Origin: Xenorhabdus nematophila ATCC 19061
Lineage (GTDB): Bacteria; Pseudomonadota; Gammaproteobacteria; Enterobacterales; Enterobacteriaceae
Reading direction: 5' to 3'
Assembly: GCF_000252955.1 (NCBI RefSeq)
Contig: NC_014228.1
Location: 558,001 to 622,000, forward strand
DNA: 64,000 nt
Every line of letters starts with the position of its first letter. Position 1 is the first letter of the stretch. Shown piece by piece: positions 1 through 9,822 of this stretch. Made by a program: the position numbers and the translations under genes. The notes beneath the pieces were generated by a model. It saw nothing but the letters and a program-made list of their open reading frames with translations. It was not told the origin of the DNA and did not search any database.

Positions 1-928
1 CGCACAACAGCGTACCCGGAATACCCGCATACTCATACAGGAAGTAAGCCCAGGACGATTTATCCAGTGCAAAATGTTTCACTTCTTTCAGGTAAGTAGG
101 TGACCAATCGAGGATACCGTAACGCAGAAGGTATACGAACACGTTGGCAATCGCGATCATCCACAACAACTTATTAGGCAGAATATACTGCATGAAGATT
201 TCTTTTGCAGTCAGCTCTTTCTCATCTTTGTCAGTGTAATCAGGTGGATAATCATTTTTGTACTCTTCGATTGCGGGTAAACCACAAGATTGTGGGGTAT
301 CACGCATCAAAGCGAAGACAATGAGGGCCACAAGAATAGCCGCAAATGCAGGCATATACAGGGCGGCTTTCCAATCATTGAACCAAGCCATACCCAGCAG
401 GAACAATAATGGCGGTAAACCACCACCAACGTTATGGGCACAGTTCCAGATAGAAACAATTCCGCCACGCTCTTTTTGTGACCACCAATGAACCATGGTG
501 CGTCCACAGGGAGGCCAACCCATGCCCTGGAACCAGCCACAGAGGAACAGTAGAACAAACATGATGGCAATGCTGGATGTTGCCCACGGTACGAAGCCCA
601 TAAACAGCATGACAGCAGCAGCGAGTATTAGACCCGCAGGTAAGAAAACACGTGGATTTGAACGATCAGACACGGAGCCCATGATAAATTTTGAGAACCC
701 GTATGCAATTGAAATCCCTGATAGGGCAAAACCGAGATCACCTTTGGAGAATCCTTGTTCAACTAAATAAGGCATGGCCAGTGTAAAGTTTTTCCTTACC
801 AGATAGTAGGCGGCATAGCCAAAAAAGATCCCCATAAAAATTTGCCAGCGCAAGCGACGATAGAGTGGATCTATTTCTTGCGCAGGCAACCGAGCTTTAT
901 GGGTCGCCGGTTTGAAAATACTTAACAT
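1..928 (-). CDS. glpT: Glycerol-3-phosphate:phosphate antiporter GlpT (3' end outside window)
   Basis: Inner-membrane major facilitator that imports sn-glycerol-3-phosphate in exchange for phosphate. The reading frame is open from an ATG at 928 to the left edge, about 309 codons of a protein normally near 450 residues. The N-terminus ([15 protein letters not shown]), the segment [20 protein letters not shown], and later [19 protein letters not shown] are typical of GlpT/UhpT organophosphate antiporters. A GGAG lies about 8 bases before the ATG. A CRP-like site lies about 220 bp upstream, in line with the cAMP-CRP control known for glpT in E. coli. The C-terminal half cannot be judged here. 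Confidence 0.93.
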   Translation of the reverse strand, partial: MLSIFKPATHKARLPAQEIDPLYRRLRWQIFMGIFFGYAAYYLVRKNFTLAMPYLVEQGFSKGDLGFALSGISIAYGFSKFIMGSVSDRSNPRVFLPAGLILAAAVMLFMGFVPWATSSIAIMFVLLFLCGWFQGMGWPPCGRTMVHWWSQKERGGIVSIWNCAHNVGGGLPPLLFLLGMAWFNDWKAALYMPAFAAILVALIVFALMRDTPQSCGLPAIEEYKNDYPPDYTDKDEKELTAKEIFMQYILPNKLLWMIAIANVFVYLLRYGILDWSPTYLKEVKHFALDKSSWAYFLYEYAGIPGTLLC

Positions 929-1841
929 GTTTGTCTCCACATGACTTCTGTATGAGCGAATCACCACTACTGAGCAGTGATGGTAATTAAACGAAAAATT
1001 TCGACAGAATATTTTCTATATCGAAGGGAATATTAGCTAAAACAACCTCATATATCTGTGAGGTATCGCTAACATATAGATATAATTTCGCAAAGCTGAG
1101 GATTTTGCGTGATTTAGAGAGGTTTTTAAATAAAATTTATTCGTATTTTCGTGATGTGTATCACAATAAAATACTTTAATTGTTATTTTTGTACGTTTAA
1201 AGTTCGGTTATGTTCCTTATCCTACAAGAGCTCATTATTATTAAGGGTATTTTACCAACGAATGAATCATTGGCTCACATAAAGATAATTCATAGAGATA
1301 TTATAAACGTAATTTAATAATAGATGGTTGTCTTCTTCTGATAGTCGTTTATCAAATTACGCGATTTATTTAATCGTGTTATTTGAATAATATTTTTATT
1401 TGTTCGAGAGGCCTTTTTTTATTTACCTGTCTGGCGTTTTTTATAATACAATTACAAATAAAATGTTTGAAATTAGCATCCGAAATAATGGATATTACTA
1501 CAAATGGTTATTCATGCTCTGACTGTAGTGAACATGTAGCATGGGATAGCTGTTTTAAGCAGTAAATAATAATTATATCAATACGTTGTATGGGTTGGGG
1601 CAGGTTGTATAGGCGTAATACACTCTGTTTCCGATAAATAAGTCGCTTTATATAAGTAGATTTTTCAATTAATTAAAGATTTCAAAATAATACTAATTAA
1701 TATATTTATTAAATTCATACTAAATTTTTGCAGTTTATTTTTTTCTTTGCTTCAGTTGACGTCAACATAAGGCATTTAAAATGCTGAGTGGAGACCAAAA
1801 CTGATACATAACGACTACTAGCATTGACGTCTCCATTCATC
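929..1841. other. Long AT-rich divergent spacer between glpT and the NRPS reductase
   Basis: About 900 bp without a convincing gene. It holds a CRP-like site (1150-1165), a perfect 12-bp palindrome GTTGACGTCAAC at 1755-1766, and a second dyad GCATTT-A-AAATGC at 1772-1784. A 60-codon open frame at 1383-1565 has no good ribosome site and no recognisable product, so it is not called as a gene. Confidence 0.6.
1150..1165. promoter_or_regulatory. CRP-like binding site
   Basis: The sequence CGTGA-TGTGTA-TCACA matches the CRP consensus TGTGA-N6-TCACA with one mismatch. It lies about 220 bp upstream of glpT, which is catabolite-controlled in E. coli, and about 670 bp upstream of the divergent NRPS gene. 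The match is seen directly; the assignment to glpT is inference. Confidence 0.6.
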
Positions 1842-4800
1842 ATGAAAAATGATGAGAACAATGGAGCTCAGAATGAGAACATCATTATGAATACTCACAC
1901 ACACAAGGCAATATTACACACAGCATTTACTGGGCAAAAACTCTCTCCTGCTACTGATATGAAAATGAATAGTAATATCAGTCAAATGACAGCAGAACTA
2001 GATCCTTGGTTTAAAAATGTCCCCTCTCGCTTGGCTGAGCTAGCAGATGTGTTACCTAATGACATCGCCGTTTCTGATCCCTATGAAATGCTGACATTTG
2101 GTGAATTACACTTGCGGATTGAGAATGCCGCACATCTCTTGCGTCACTATGGCGTTAAAATGGGCAGCAATGTTGCCATTGCGGCTCAGCGGGGGATTGC
2201 ATGGTTTGTTACTATGCAGGCAATTTGGCGGCTTGGGGCGGTGTATATCCCCCTGAACACCATGATGCCTGAAAAACGCTTGAATGATATCCTTGCCAGT
2301 CTGCCGGAAAGTATTCTGGTATCTGATAATACGGTGTCTTCGGGACTTAAGGCATCAACATTAATCCCGATGGATAAGGTCTTGGGTAAGATCAATAAGA
2401 CATCCGGCGCTGAAACTGTAGAGGATATTGAGATCCCTGAGTTGGGCGATCATCCTGCTTATGTCATGTTTACCTCTGGCTCTACGGGCCTGCCAAAATC
2501 AGTACAGGTGCAGCATGAGAATCTGGCTGCTTGCCTGTGTGCGTTTGGCAAATTACTGTCAATCAGTCAGCGTGACCATATGCTGGCACTGACAACATTC
2601 TCTTTTGATATCTCAGTCCTGGAATTGTTGCTGACCGTCGTTCATGGTGGCAGTATCTACATCACTTCAATTGACACCCAACGTGATGCGATGGCATTGT
2701 CCGAAACATTGTCGAATTCACAATTTACCTATGCTCAGGCAACACCTGTAACTTGGTCAATGGCGTTGAACGCAGGTTGGAAACCTCGTCCTGAAATGAG
2801 CATGCTTTGCGGTGGCGAAGCGCTGTCGCAAGATCTGGCAGACCAATTAACCGCGACAGGCGGGATCTTGTGGAACCTCTATGGCCCAACGGAAACAACC
2901 ATCTGGTCAACGGCATTCCGCATGGAAAAAGGGGATAAAGTCCAGTTGGGCGGCCCAATTCCCGGCACTACGATTACTATTGTAGATAAGTACTTACGCC
3001 CGGTTCCTAAGGGAACTGTAGGGGAAATTCTCATCGGTGGAATGGGGGTGACGGCAGGTTATCGTAATAATCCGACCGAAACTGCGAAAAGATATGTTCC
3101 TGATATAGCACAAAAAGGTAAAAGAGCCTATCTGACGGGTGATATGGCACGCATGCTGGAAGAAGGTTCTTTCATTTATATGGGCAGGCAGGATGATCAG
3201 GTGAAAGTGCGTGGGTATCGGATTGAGCTGGGTGAAATAGAAATTGCATTAAGAAAACAAGATGGTGTGCAGGATGCGATCATCCGGGTAGCAGGTAGTG
3301 GTGATTTGGCTAAGATCCAAGCGTTTGTTCTGTTCCATCAGAATATGATTGTAGCAGAGGATTGGGTGAGCGAGACACAATTAGCACTCAGGGAAGTGCT
3401 GCATGAAGCCTGGATACCAACTGAATATTACCGTATTCCTTATATTCCGCTGACAAGCAGTGGTAAAAGAGATAAAAAGCGGTTGGAAGAAGTGGCGGAA
3501 CGATTGAATGCCAGCTACGACGCAGTACAGCCACAAACAGAAACAGAAAAACGCGTTTATGCGATTTGGCGTGATTTACTGGCAACGGACGTGTTTGGGA
3601 TCACTGATGATTTCTTCCAGATAGGGGGACATTCCATTCTGGTTGCCCGCATGGTAGAGAACATTGAAAAGGCATTTTCATTACGGGTTCCGATTTCTGG
3701 TATCTATATAGAACCGACGGTTGCCAGAATCGCGGCCATTCTGGATGAAATGACAGCCGAACGTCAGATGAACCCTGCCCGTATCGCGGGAATCTATCAC
3801 AGCGAAGCGTTGATTCGCCAACATGCGGAAACCCTCAGAAATGATGTCTACCTGAAAGAAGGGGTTCGTCCTGATGGATTGCCTCATGCCAATTGGTACC
3901 AGCCGGATACTGTCTTGCTGACCGGCGCTACCGGGTATCTTGGACTGCATTTGCTGGAACAACTGTTGAAACAGACCTCAGCCAGAATTATCTGTTTGTG
4001 CCGTGCATCTGATGAAGAACATGCCCGTGACAGGATCAGAGCCGGATTCACCAATTACCAGATTAATGTTGGTCATGGTCTTGACCGGGTGGACTTTGTG
4101 ATCGGTGATTTGGGGCAACCACGTTTTGGCTTGCTGCCGGAAACATGGGCGCAGCTTGCAGAACATGTTGACGTTATTTATCACAATGGCGCGTTGGTTA
4201 ACTTCACCTACCCCTACAGTGCATTAAAGAGTATCAACGTTGATGGTACCAGAACAGCACTTGAACTGGCCTGTACCTCACGCTTGAAACATTTCCACTA
4301 TGTTTCTTCCGTGAATGCACTGTTTGCTACAGAATCACCACGTCCTTATATGGAAGATGATCGTGCCATGAGTGAGTCGGTGCGTGACCCTTCCGGATAT
4401 TCAGGCAGTAAGTGGGTATCAGAAGGGATCATCAATATTGCCCGCAAACGAGGCGTTCCTGTCAGTATTTATCGTCCGGGCCTGATTCTGGGGCATACCC
4501 GTACAGGGGCGGCACAGGGTAATGATTACCTGATTGCCTCATTGAAAGGGTATCTGGCAATGGGCTTTTATCCGGATCATGCTTTACTGCTTGATATCAC
4601 ACCGGTTGATTATGTGGCTGCATCGTTGGTGCATATCTCCAGGAAACCGGAATCAAATGGAAAATTCTTCAACTTGTTCAACCCAGAACAAGTTTCCATC
4701 CGGCAATTCTTCGACTGGGTGCAGGAGTTTGGTTATATCCTCAATCCTGTGCCATTTAATGAGGGGAAAGAGAAAATCCTGGCATTAGATGATACTCACC

Positions 4801-5051
4801 CTCTGTATCCACTGATCCCGCTGATCAGGGATATGACAGAAAGGCCTTACCGGGCATTGGATCCGGCTTATATCGACGAAATTCATCCTGAATTGGAGTT
4901 GAAAAATACATTGTCAGGATTGGCTGGAAGCAACATTCGTTGTCCGGTAATTACGGCGGCATATGTTCATCAGGTATTGCGTTATCTGATTGGCACGGGG
5001 TTCTTGCCGGCTCTCCTGCCAGAGAGCTTCAAACAGGAGGCGGTAGCATGA
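1842..5051 (+). CDS. Single-module NRPS: adenylation, thiolation and thioester-reductase domains, glycine code
   Basis: Stand-alone synthetase predicted to adenylate one amino acid, load it on a phosphopantetheine arm and release it reductively as an aldehyde or alcohol. Adenylation motifs run in order: YVMFTSGSTGLPK, NLYGPTETT, YLTGD, GYRIELGEIE, TSSGKRDKK. The carrier motif DDFFQIGGHS carries the Ser near residue 597. The NAD(P)-binding reductase starts at TGATGYLG near residue 693, with YSGSK near 852. There is no condensation domain. Aligned to GrsA the specificity residues read D-I-L-Q-L-G-L-I-W-K, the published glycine code. The gene overlaps mbtH by 4 bp. The start is uncertain: a TTG at 1824 and an ATG at 1887 are in frame, and none has a strong ribosome site. 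The family resembles carboxylic acid reductases and the A-T-Red enzymes of Xenorhabdus and Photorhabdus. Confidence 0.92.
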   Translation: MKNDENNGAQNENIIMNTHTHKAILHTAFTGQKLSPATDMKMNSNISQMTAELDPWFKNVPSRLAELADVLPNDIAVSDPYEMLTFGELHLRIENAAHLLRHYGVKMGSNVAIAAQRGIAWFVTMQAIWRLGAVYIPLNTMMPEKRLNDILASLPESILVSDNTVSSGLKASTLIPMDKVLGKINKTSGAETVEDIEIPELGDHPAYVMFTSGSTGLPKSVQVQHENLAACLCAFGKLLSISQRDHMLALTTFSFDISVLELLLTVVHGGSIYITSIDTQRDAMALSETLSNSQFTYAQATPVTWSMALNAGWKPRPEMSMLCGGEALSQDLADQLTATGGILWNLYGPTETTIWSTAFRMEKGDKVQLGGPIPGTTITIVDKYLRPVPKGTVGEILIGGMGVTAGYRNNPTETAKRYVPDIAQKGKRAYLTGDMARMLEEGSFIYMGRQDDQVKVRGYRIELGEIEIALRKQDGVQDAIIRVAGSGDLAKIQAFVLFHQNMIVAEDWVSETQLALREVLHEAWIPTEYYRIPYIPLTSSGKRDKKRLEEVAERLNASYDAVQPQTETEKRVYAIWRDLLATDVFGITDDFFQIGGHSILVARMVENIEKAFSLRVPISGIYIEPTVARIAAILDEMTAERQMNPARIAGIYHSEALIRQHAETLRNDVYLKEGVRPDGLPHANWYQPDTVLLTGATGYLGLHLLEQLLKQTSARIICLCRASDEEHARDRIRAGFTNYQINVGHGLDRVDFVIGDLGQPRFGLLPETWAQLAEHVDVIYHNGALVNFTYPYSALKSINVDGTRTALELACTSRLKHFHYVSSVNALFATESPRPYMEDDRAMSESVRDPSGYSGSKWVSEGIINIARKRGVPVSIYRPGLILGHTRTGAAQGNDYLIASLKGYLAMGFYPDHALLLDITPVDYVAASLVHISRKPESNGKFFNLFNPEQVSIRQFFDWVQEFGYILNPVPFNEGKEKILALDDTHPLYPLIPLIRDMTERPYRALDPAYIDEIHPELELKNTLSGLAGSNIRCPVITAAYVHQVLRYLIGTGFLPALLPESFKQEAVA

Positions 5052-5230
5052 AACAGTTAACCGGAAACGATGCCATGAATTGGATGGTTGTGCTCAATGG
5101 TAAAAAGCAGTATTCGGTCTGGCCGACGGAATATGACATTCCGGTGGGGTGGATGGCAACGGGCAGAACGGGATCTAAAGATGATTGCCTGAATCATATT
5201 GCTGCCATTTGGCCGGAACCCACAAAATAG
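5048..5230 (+). CDS. MbtH-like protein, partner of the upstream adenylation domain
   Basis: Small cytosolic chaperone-like protein of about 60 residues that binds and activates NRPS adenylation domains. The family signature is visible: VLNGKKQYSVWP, then IPVGW, then the C-terminal CLNHIAAIWP. The ATG overlaps the synthetase stop as ATGA, so the two are translationally coupled and expected to form one complex. Longer upstream starts in this frame run inside the synthetase and are rejected. A strong terminator follows, so the operon ends here. Confidence 0.93.
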   Translation: MKQLTGNDAMNWMVVLNGKKQYSVWPTEYDIPVGWMATGRTGSKDDCLNHIAAIWPEPTK

Positions 5231-5286
5231 AGCACAAGTAAATATTCACAGGTTGTAATAGATAATTATTAATCATCATTAATTAT

Positions 5287-5316
5287 GGGTATGTTCTTCG
5301 GGGCATACCCATTTTT
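5287..5316 (+). terminator. Rho-independent terminator of the NRPS-mbtH operon
   Basis: Stem GGGTATG/CATACCC with a 10-base loop followed by ATTTTTT, 57 bp after the mbtH stop. Confidence 0.85.
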
Positions 5317-5530
5317 TATGTCTATTCTATTGAATTGATCAGGCGTATTCCGGGTATTGAATTGATTACAGATTGTGAAACCTGTAAATCGCAGATTGAG
5401 ATGTCTACCAGCAAAAAATTGGGCATCCAATCAGTTTGCTGGCGCGGGCGGTGGATTCAGGGCGGTAAAGTGGGGCTGATGAGTCGAATAGGTATGCTGT
5501 TCGACTATTAGCACCAGAAGGTAGAATTCA
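5317..5530 (+). other. Spacer with a possible decayed coding remnant
   Basis: About 214 bp between the terminator and the fic relic. One plus frame stays open for some 60 codons, ending in a TAG at about 5509-5511, with a Cys pair (DCETC) and a Gly/Trp-rich tail, but it has no convincing start and no recognised family. It may be the end of a lost gene or chance. Confidence 0.3.
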
Positions 5531-6614
5531 ATGTGGATTTGGGAACAAGATAACTGGCCGAATTTCCAATGGGATGAGCATGTTCTGACTCCTGTATTGC
5601 GGGAGATCCATTTTAATCAGGGGCTGCTGTTAGGCAGGGCGGATGTCGAAAATACAGAACAAGCAACACTGGATAATCTTCTTGCCAGTATTCTCTATTC
5701 TTGTGAAATAGAAGGTGAAAAGCTAAATGCGGCATCTGTACGTTCTTCATTGGCAAATAGACTGGGTATCAGTGAAACTAAACCTTACCCAACCAATGAA
5801 CAATCCGAGGGTATGGCAGACATTGCTTTGGATGTGATGGAAAGGTATCACGAACCGTTGATGCTTGAACGTATTTTGAAATGGCATGAGTTGATGTTTC
5901 CTGACAGCTATACCTTATTTAATCCTGTCAAGGGAGGCCAGTTACGACATGGGGGAATGGAAGCCGTTTCTGGCAGAATAGATAAACCTATTGTTCATTT
6001 TGAAGCACCACCTGCCGAAAAATTGCAGGAAGAAATGACAAAATTTATTATCTGGTTCAATCAATCCCGTCATGAATCCAGTCTTGATCCAATCTTGCGG
6101 GCAGCAATCGTTCATTTATGGTTTGTTACGTTACACCCAATGGAAGATGGTAATGGGCGTATCACCCGTTTAGTATTGGCTCAGGGAGAAAGTCGTTCAA
6201 TTCGGTTCTATGCCATGTCAGTCCAGTATCTGCGAACGTCGTAAACAATATTATGAAATATTGGAAAGAACCCAGCGTAATAGCTTAGATATTACGGACT
6301 GGATGGTGTGGTTTCTGCAAATATTGAATGACACCCTGATTGCTAAGCTAAAACAAATCGATAATACGGTGAAAAAAACGCGTTTTTGGCGGGGTATAGA
6401 TCAAAGTCAGCTTATTGGAGAGCAGATTAAGGTTCTGAACAGAATGTTGGATGGTGATTTTCAGCAGGGCATTAACAATAATCAATATCAGAAAGTTGCT
6501 AAAGTGAGTCGTGCAACTGCGACTCGGCATTTAAATCATCTCATTGAATTGGGATGTCTGGAAAAAACCGAGGCTGGTGGCCGTAGCACACGTTATATTA
6601 TCCGCCGTCTTTGA
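5531..6614 (+). pseudogene. Fic-family AMPylase with C-terminal winged helix, frameshifted
   Basis: Fic proteins transfer AMP from ATP to target hydroxyls. The N-terminal part keeps the autoinhibitory motif SCEIEG (S57, E61, G62) and the active-site loop HPMEDGNGRITR (His202 to Arg213). The frame then breaks. After FYAMSVQ the reading continues in the +1 frame as ICERRKQYYEILE and runs to a stop at 6614, ending in a helix-turn-helix-like segment (KVAKVSRATATRHLNHLIELG). A single extra T near 6229 explains the shift. The stretch between GRITR and LAQGES also looks 3-4 residues shorter than usual. The catalytic half is intact, so a truncated 237-residue product could still be made. An AAGG precedes the ATG. 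A sequencing error cannot be excluded. Confidence 0.8.
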
Positions 6615-6620
6615 ATCGAT

Positions 6621-6647
6621 TTTCAGAGCGGGATCTCCGCTCTGAAA
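6621..6647. terminator. Hairpin between convergent fic relic and gldA
   Basis: Perfect 11-bp stem TTTCAGAGCGG/CCGCTCTGAAA with a 5-base loop, between two converging genes. There is no long U-run, so termination is inferred from placement. Confidence 0.55.
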
Positions 6648-6671
6648 GTGTCAAATCACGTTAACAATCAC

Positions 6672-7772
6672 TTAATACAACCAATCCTGTCCCATGCGAT
6701 CGGCGGCCAAAATCGCGGCATAAACCTGTTCCGGCGTCACGGCAAAAGGCATATTGTGGATGGTTTCGCCTTCTGCACAGCTTGCTGTCGCGACGCGCAT
6801 GATTTTTTGATGCAGTTTTTCGTTGTCACGCAAACCGAGTTGTTCCAACGTGACTGGCAAGCCGACTTGTACACAGAAATCGAGTACAGTTTCCAACTCT
6901 TCATTTGGGCTATTTTCCAACATCAATTGTGTTAGTGTGCCGAATGCCACTTTTTCACCATGATAGAGATGGTGACACTCTTCCAGTACAGTGAAACCAT
7001 TGTGGATGGCATGAGCGGCAGACAGACCCGCACTTTCAAAGCCGATTCCACTGAGATAAGTATTGGCTTCAACAATATTTTCAACCGCAGGTGTACTGAC
7101 TCCGGCTTCTACGGCTAATTTTGCTCTGTAACCTTCTGCCAGCAGAGTGTCATAACACAATTTAGCCAATGCCAGACCCGTTGTGGATGTAAGCCCGCCT
7201 GCCATGGTGGGTTTATGGGCTGCACTACAGGCCCGCGCTTCAAAATAGGTGGCAAGTGCATCCCCCATGCCCGCCACAAATAACCGGACAGGTGCTTTAG
7301 CAATGATATTCGTATCCATTAACACAATATTCGGGTTTTGTGGGTAGAGCAGGTAACGATCAAATTTTCCAAGTTCAGTATACAGGACGGAAAGTGCACT
7401 GGTCGGCGCATCAGTTGAAGCGATGGTAGGTGAAATGATCACGGGGATCTTAGATTCATATGCGATAGCTTTGGCAGTATCAAGCGTTTTACCACCTCCG
7501 AGTCCAATGACGGCCTGACATTGATGACTGACCAGAATTGCGGTCAGGCGTTCAATTTCACTACTGCTGCATTCACCGTTGAAGATTTCGAAATGATTAG
7601 TGACTTCGTGTTCTTCTAGGCTTTTGCTGACGCTATCCCCAATAAGGCTCATGACGAAATTATCGGCAATCACGAAAACGTGGTCAGCAAGCAATTTGGT
7701 ATATCGACCAATGTGGGATAACGCACCTGGCCCTTGGATATATTTGGATGGAGACTGGATCACTTTCAGCAT
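6672..7772 (-). CDS. gldA: Glycerol dehydrogenase, NAD-dependent, zinc enzyme
   Basis: Cytosolic iron-containing-ADH-fold enzyme that interconverts glycerol and dihydroxyacetone. The 366 residues match the length of E. coli GldA and begin with the family opening VIQSPSKYIQGPGAL. The nucleotide-binding GLGGGKTLDTAKA and the ISPTIASTDAP segment are present. Likely metal ligands are the Asp in GMGDALATYFEARAC, the His in HAIHNGF and the His in HHLYHGEK. An AAGGAA precedes the ATG. The gene stands alone, convergent with the fic relic; no dihydroxyacetone kinase is nearby. Confidence 0.95.
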   Translation of the reverse strand: MLKVIQSPSKYIQGPGALSHIGRYTKLLADHVFVIADNFVMSLIGDSVSKSLEEHEVTNHFEIFNGECSSSEIERLTAILVSHQCQAVIGLGGGKTLDTAKAIAYESKIPVIISPTIASTDAPTSALSVLYTELGKFDRYLLYPQNPNIVLMDTNIIAKAPVRLFVAGMGDALATYFEARACSAAHKPTMAGGLTSTTGLALAKLCYDTLLAEGYRAKLAVEAGVSTPAVENIVEANTYLSGIGFESAGLSAAHAIHNGFTVLEECHHLYHGEKVAFGTLTQLMLENSPNEELETVLDFCVQVGLPVTLEQLGLRDNEKLHQKIMRVATASCAEGETIHNMPFAVTPEQVYAAILAADRMGQDWLY

Positions 7773-8073
7773 AAGAAATATTCCTTCTTCACTGGAAACG
7801 AGTTCACTGAGAACTGGGTATGGAGTGTCACCATACAGGGGTATCGCAGGCTACGAATTGCATCATATCGAAGTGTGTGTTTACCTGCTCACCAAACACT
7901 ATACGGCAAAATATCCAGAGAAGTTATGAGTAAAAGCAGGAATTGACTCTTTTCCCACCTGGACAGTGATCATGGCTCTCATTGTGTCTGGTTCCTGCTA
8001 TAACTGAATCCAGGCTATGTAGCCCGGAAAAGTACCTCAGGAATAGGGAGTGTTTTTCTTCTTATGCAGGTAA
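7773..8073. other. Spacer between gldA and the acyl-CoA oxidase-like gene
   Basis: About 300 bp without a gene. It contains separated complementary arms AGCAGGAA (about 7933-7940) and TTCCTGCT (about 8011-8018), but the 70-base loop makes a functional hairpin doubtful. It should carry the gldA promoter. Confidence 0.4.
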
Positions 8074-9822
8074 TTAATTTTTTAACTGATCGTGATTTCC
8101 GGCATACCAGCCTATATAGTCATTGCTTGATATGGGGGTTTCAATTCCTGACTTGTCCATTTCAAAATCGTAAATATAGCCGTTTATTATTTCCGCATGA
8201 TCGCGAATATATGTTATGTGTCTTTCATTTAACTTTTTAGATTCTTGTATGTTAATGATTTCACTTATCAGAAGATCACGCATAGAACGGTGGATCCAGT
8301 CGAGAAGATAACCCTCAAGAATCATCCCGATATCGTCGGTGTTATATGAATCAGTGATTGTGGTTACAACGGCTAAAATGGCATATGTTTGGCTGAGAGT
8401 CAGAAAATCGTTGCTGTTCTTATTGATAATATCGAAAGTTATTTTTTTATTATCGTGTCCAGTTAATTTTTTAAGTTTATCTAATAGATGATTGGCATAA
8501 TCAGTGAGAATGGAAAGCAAATCATGCTCGATATTTGCGCCACTCTTTTTCAGTCCATTAGTCAGGATCATCTCCCCTGCCTTCAGGGAGAGAACAAGAT
8601 TATCACCTTCCGCAGTAATCGAGCCAAAATTGGAGATTAAATACTGGGGTATTTTATTGATGGAGAATAATCCATGGGCACCACAGCGTTCACGGCAATT
8701 AATCAGTATCTCTTGTGTACGCCAGGTAAACAATGATTTTATCGAAATTATCTCAACGAGTAACTCATCGGAGATTTTAAAGTTGTTAGTCGATTCTGAC
8801 AGTAGGATTGAAATTTTTTTTGTCAGTTTTCTTAAATATAGAGTGTGAGCTATGGTAGTCAGTGTATCCCATGCGATACTTTCTTTAAAGTGACAGTAGT
8901 TGAGGGCTGGCATTGCACCAGAGTAACCGAAAGTCTGCCGTTTACTTCCATAGGTACTGGTAATATAAAGTGCTGATTTAGCTGCCCCGACTGAACAAAT
9001 GGACATGCAGATTTTCCCTGTATGTATCCGATTGGTAATTAATGCAAATCGCTCTTTTAATTTCTTAACATGTAATGATATCTGACCATTTCGATCTAAT
9101 GTCATTAGATTGCCTGCAAGCAGCCCTTCAAACGGAATTTCAACGTTATCAAAAGAAGTGATAGCGTTATCAAGATAGAATCCGGGTTTATCGCTGAGTG
9201 GCGTTATTTTAACCCCTTTAGTTAACTTGCCATTGATTGACAGAGGTAATACAAATGGGAAAATACCATATTTTCTGTTGGCTACATTGAGTTGTGCATA
9301 CACCACTGCGATTTTGGGTAATTCACACGATACCGTATTAGGCATAAATTTATAGGCATTCGGATTAGGTGAATTAAGGATAAAAATGCCTTTTTCCGGG
9401 AGATAAGTAGCTTGCGTTTCCAGGCTTATCAGGTTATTGCCATATGCTAATTCAGTTGCCAGATAGACCCCAATTGCATTCCCTGAACAAAGTTTCTGGT
9501 AAAGTTCTTCTATATATGGCGTTTGCTTATTTAAATTGGCAATAGTACCGATAGTCAGATTAAAGTGGATTGATAACATAGAAGCTACAGCACTATCATG
9601 GATAGCGACAAATTCATGAAGCTCAGCCAGTTTATCAAATGAAGTTATGTCAATATTATTATTTTTGATATAGCAAAGTAGTTTTATAAATTTCTTTACT
9701 GATGCCTGATATGTGTTACTGTTGGTTTTAAGTATCTTTGTAATTCCATCAGGTAGTTTTATATTGCCTATTCCTAAATAATTACTTATTTTTAGTGGAG
9801 AACTAGGTGCAGACCGATTCAT
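8074..9822 (-). CDS. Acyl-CoA oxidase/dehydrogenase-like flavoprotein
   Basis: A 582-residue protein with the acyl-CoA oxidase layout: an N-terminal helical domain, a central beta domain (about residues 110-260) and a C-terminal flavin-binding helical domain. The stretch INCRERCGAHGL and, about 25 residues later, TAEGDN match the RxCGGxG and YEGDN motifs of peroxisomal-type oxidases; the Glu near residue 405 would be the catalytic base that takes the alpha proton. Its length exceeds ordinary acyl-CoA dehydrogenases (about 380) and approaches oxidases. The gene is much more AT-rich than its neighbours, which suggests recent transfer. No thioesterase, ligase or carrier gene adjoins it, so its substrate is unknown. 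The ATG at 9822 has GAGG about 12 bases upstream. Confidence 0.75.
   Translation of the reverse strand: MNRSAPSSPLKISNYLGIGNIKLPDGITKILKTNSNTYQASVKKFIKLLCYIKNNNIDITSFDKLAELHEFVAIHDSAVASMLSIHFNLTIGTIANLNKQTPYIEELYQKLCSGNAIGVYLATELAYGNNLISLETQATYLPEKGIFILNSPNPNAYKFMPNTVSCELPKIAVVYAQLNVANRKYGIFPFVLPLSINGKLTKGVKITPLSDKPGFYLDNAITSFDNVEIPFEGLLAGNLMTLDRNGQISLHVKKLKERFALITNRIHTGKICMSICSVGAAKSALYITSTYGSKRQTFGYSGAMPALNYCHFKESIAWDTLTTIAHTLYLRKLTKKISILLSESTNNFKISDELLVEIISIKSLFTWRTQEILINCRERCGAHGLFSINKIPQYLISNFGSITAEGDNLVLSLKAGEMILTNGLKKSGANIEHDLLSILTDYANHLLDKLKKLTGHDNKKITFDIINKNSNDFLTLSQTYAILAVVTTITDSYNTDDIGMILEGYLLDWIHRSMRDLLISEIINIQESKKLNERHITYIRDHAEIINGYIYDFEMDKSGIETPISSNDYIGWYAGNHDQLKN

Noticed and set aside
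1383..1565. 60-codon frame with a hydrophobic start in the glpT-NRPS spacer
   Set aside because: AT-rich chance frame, no ribosome site, no recognisable protein.
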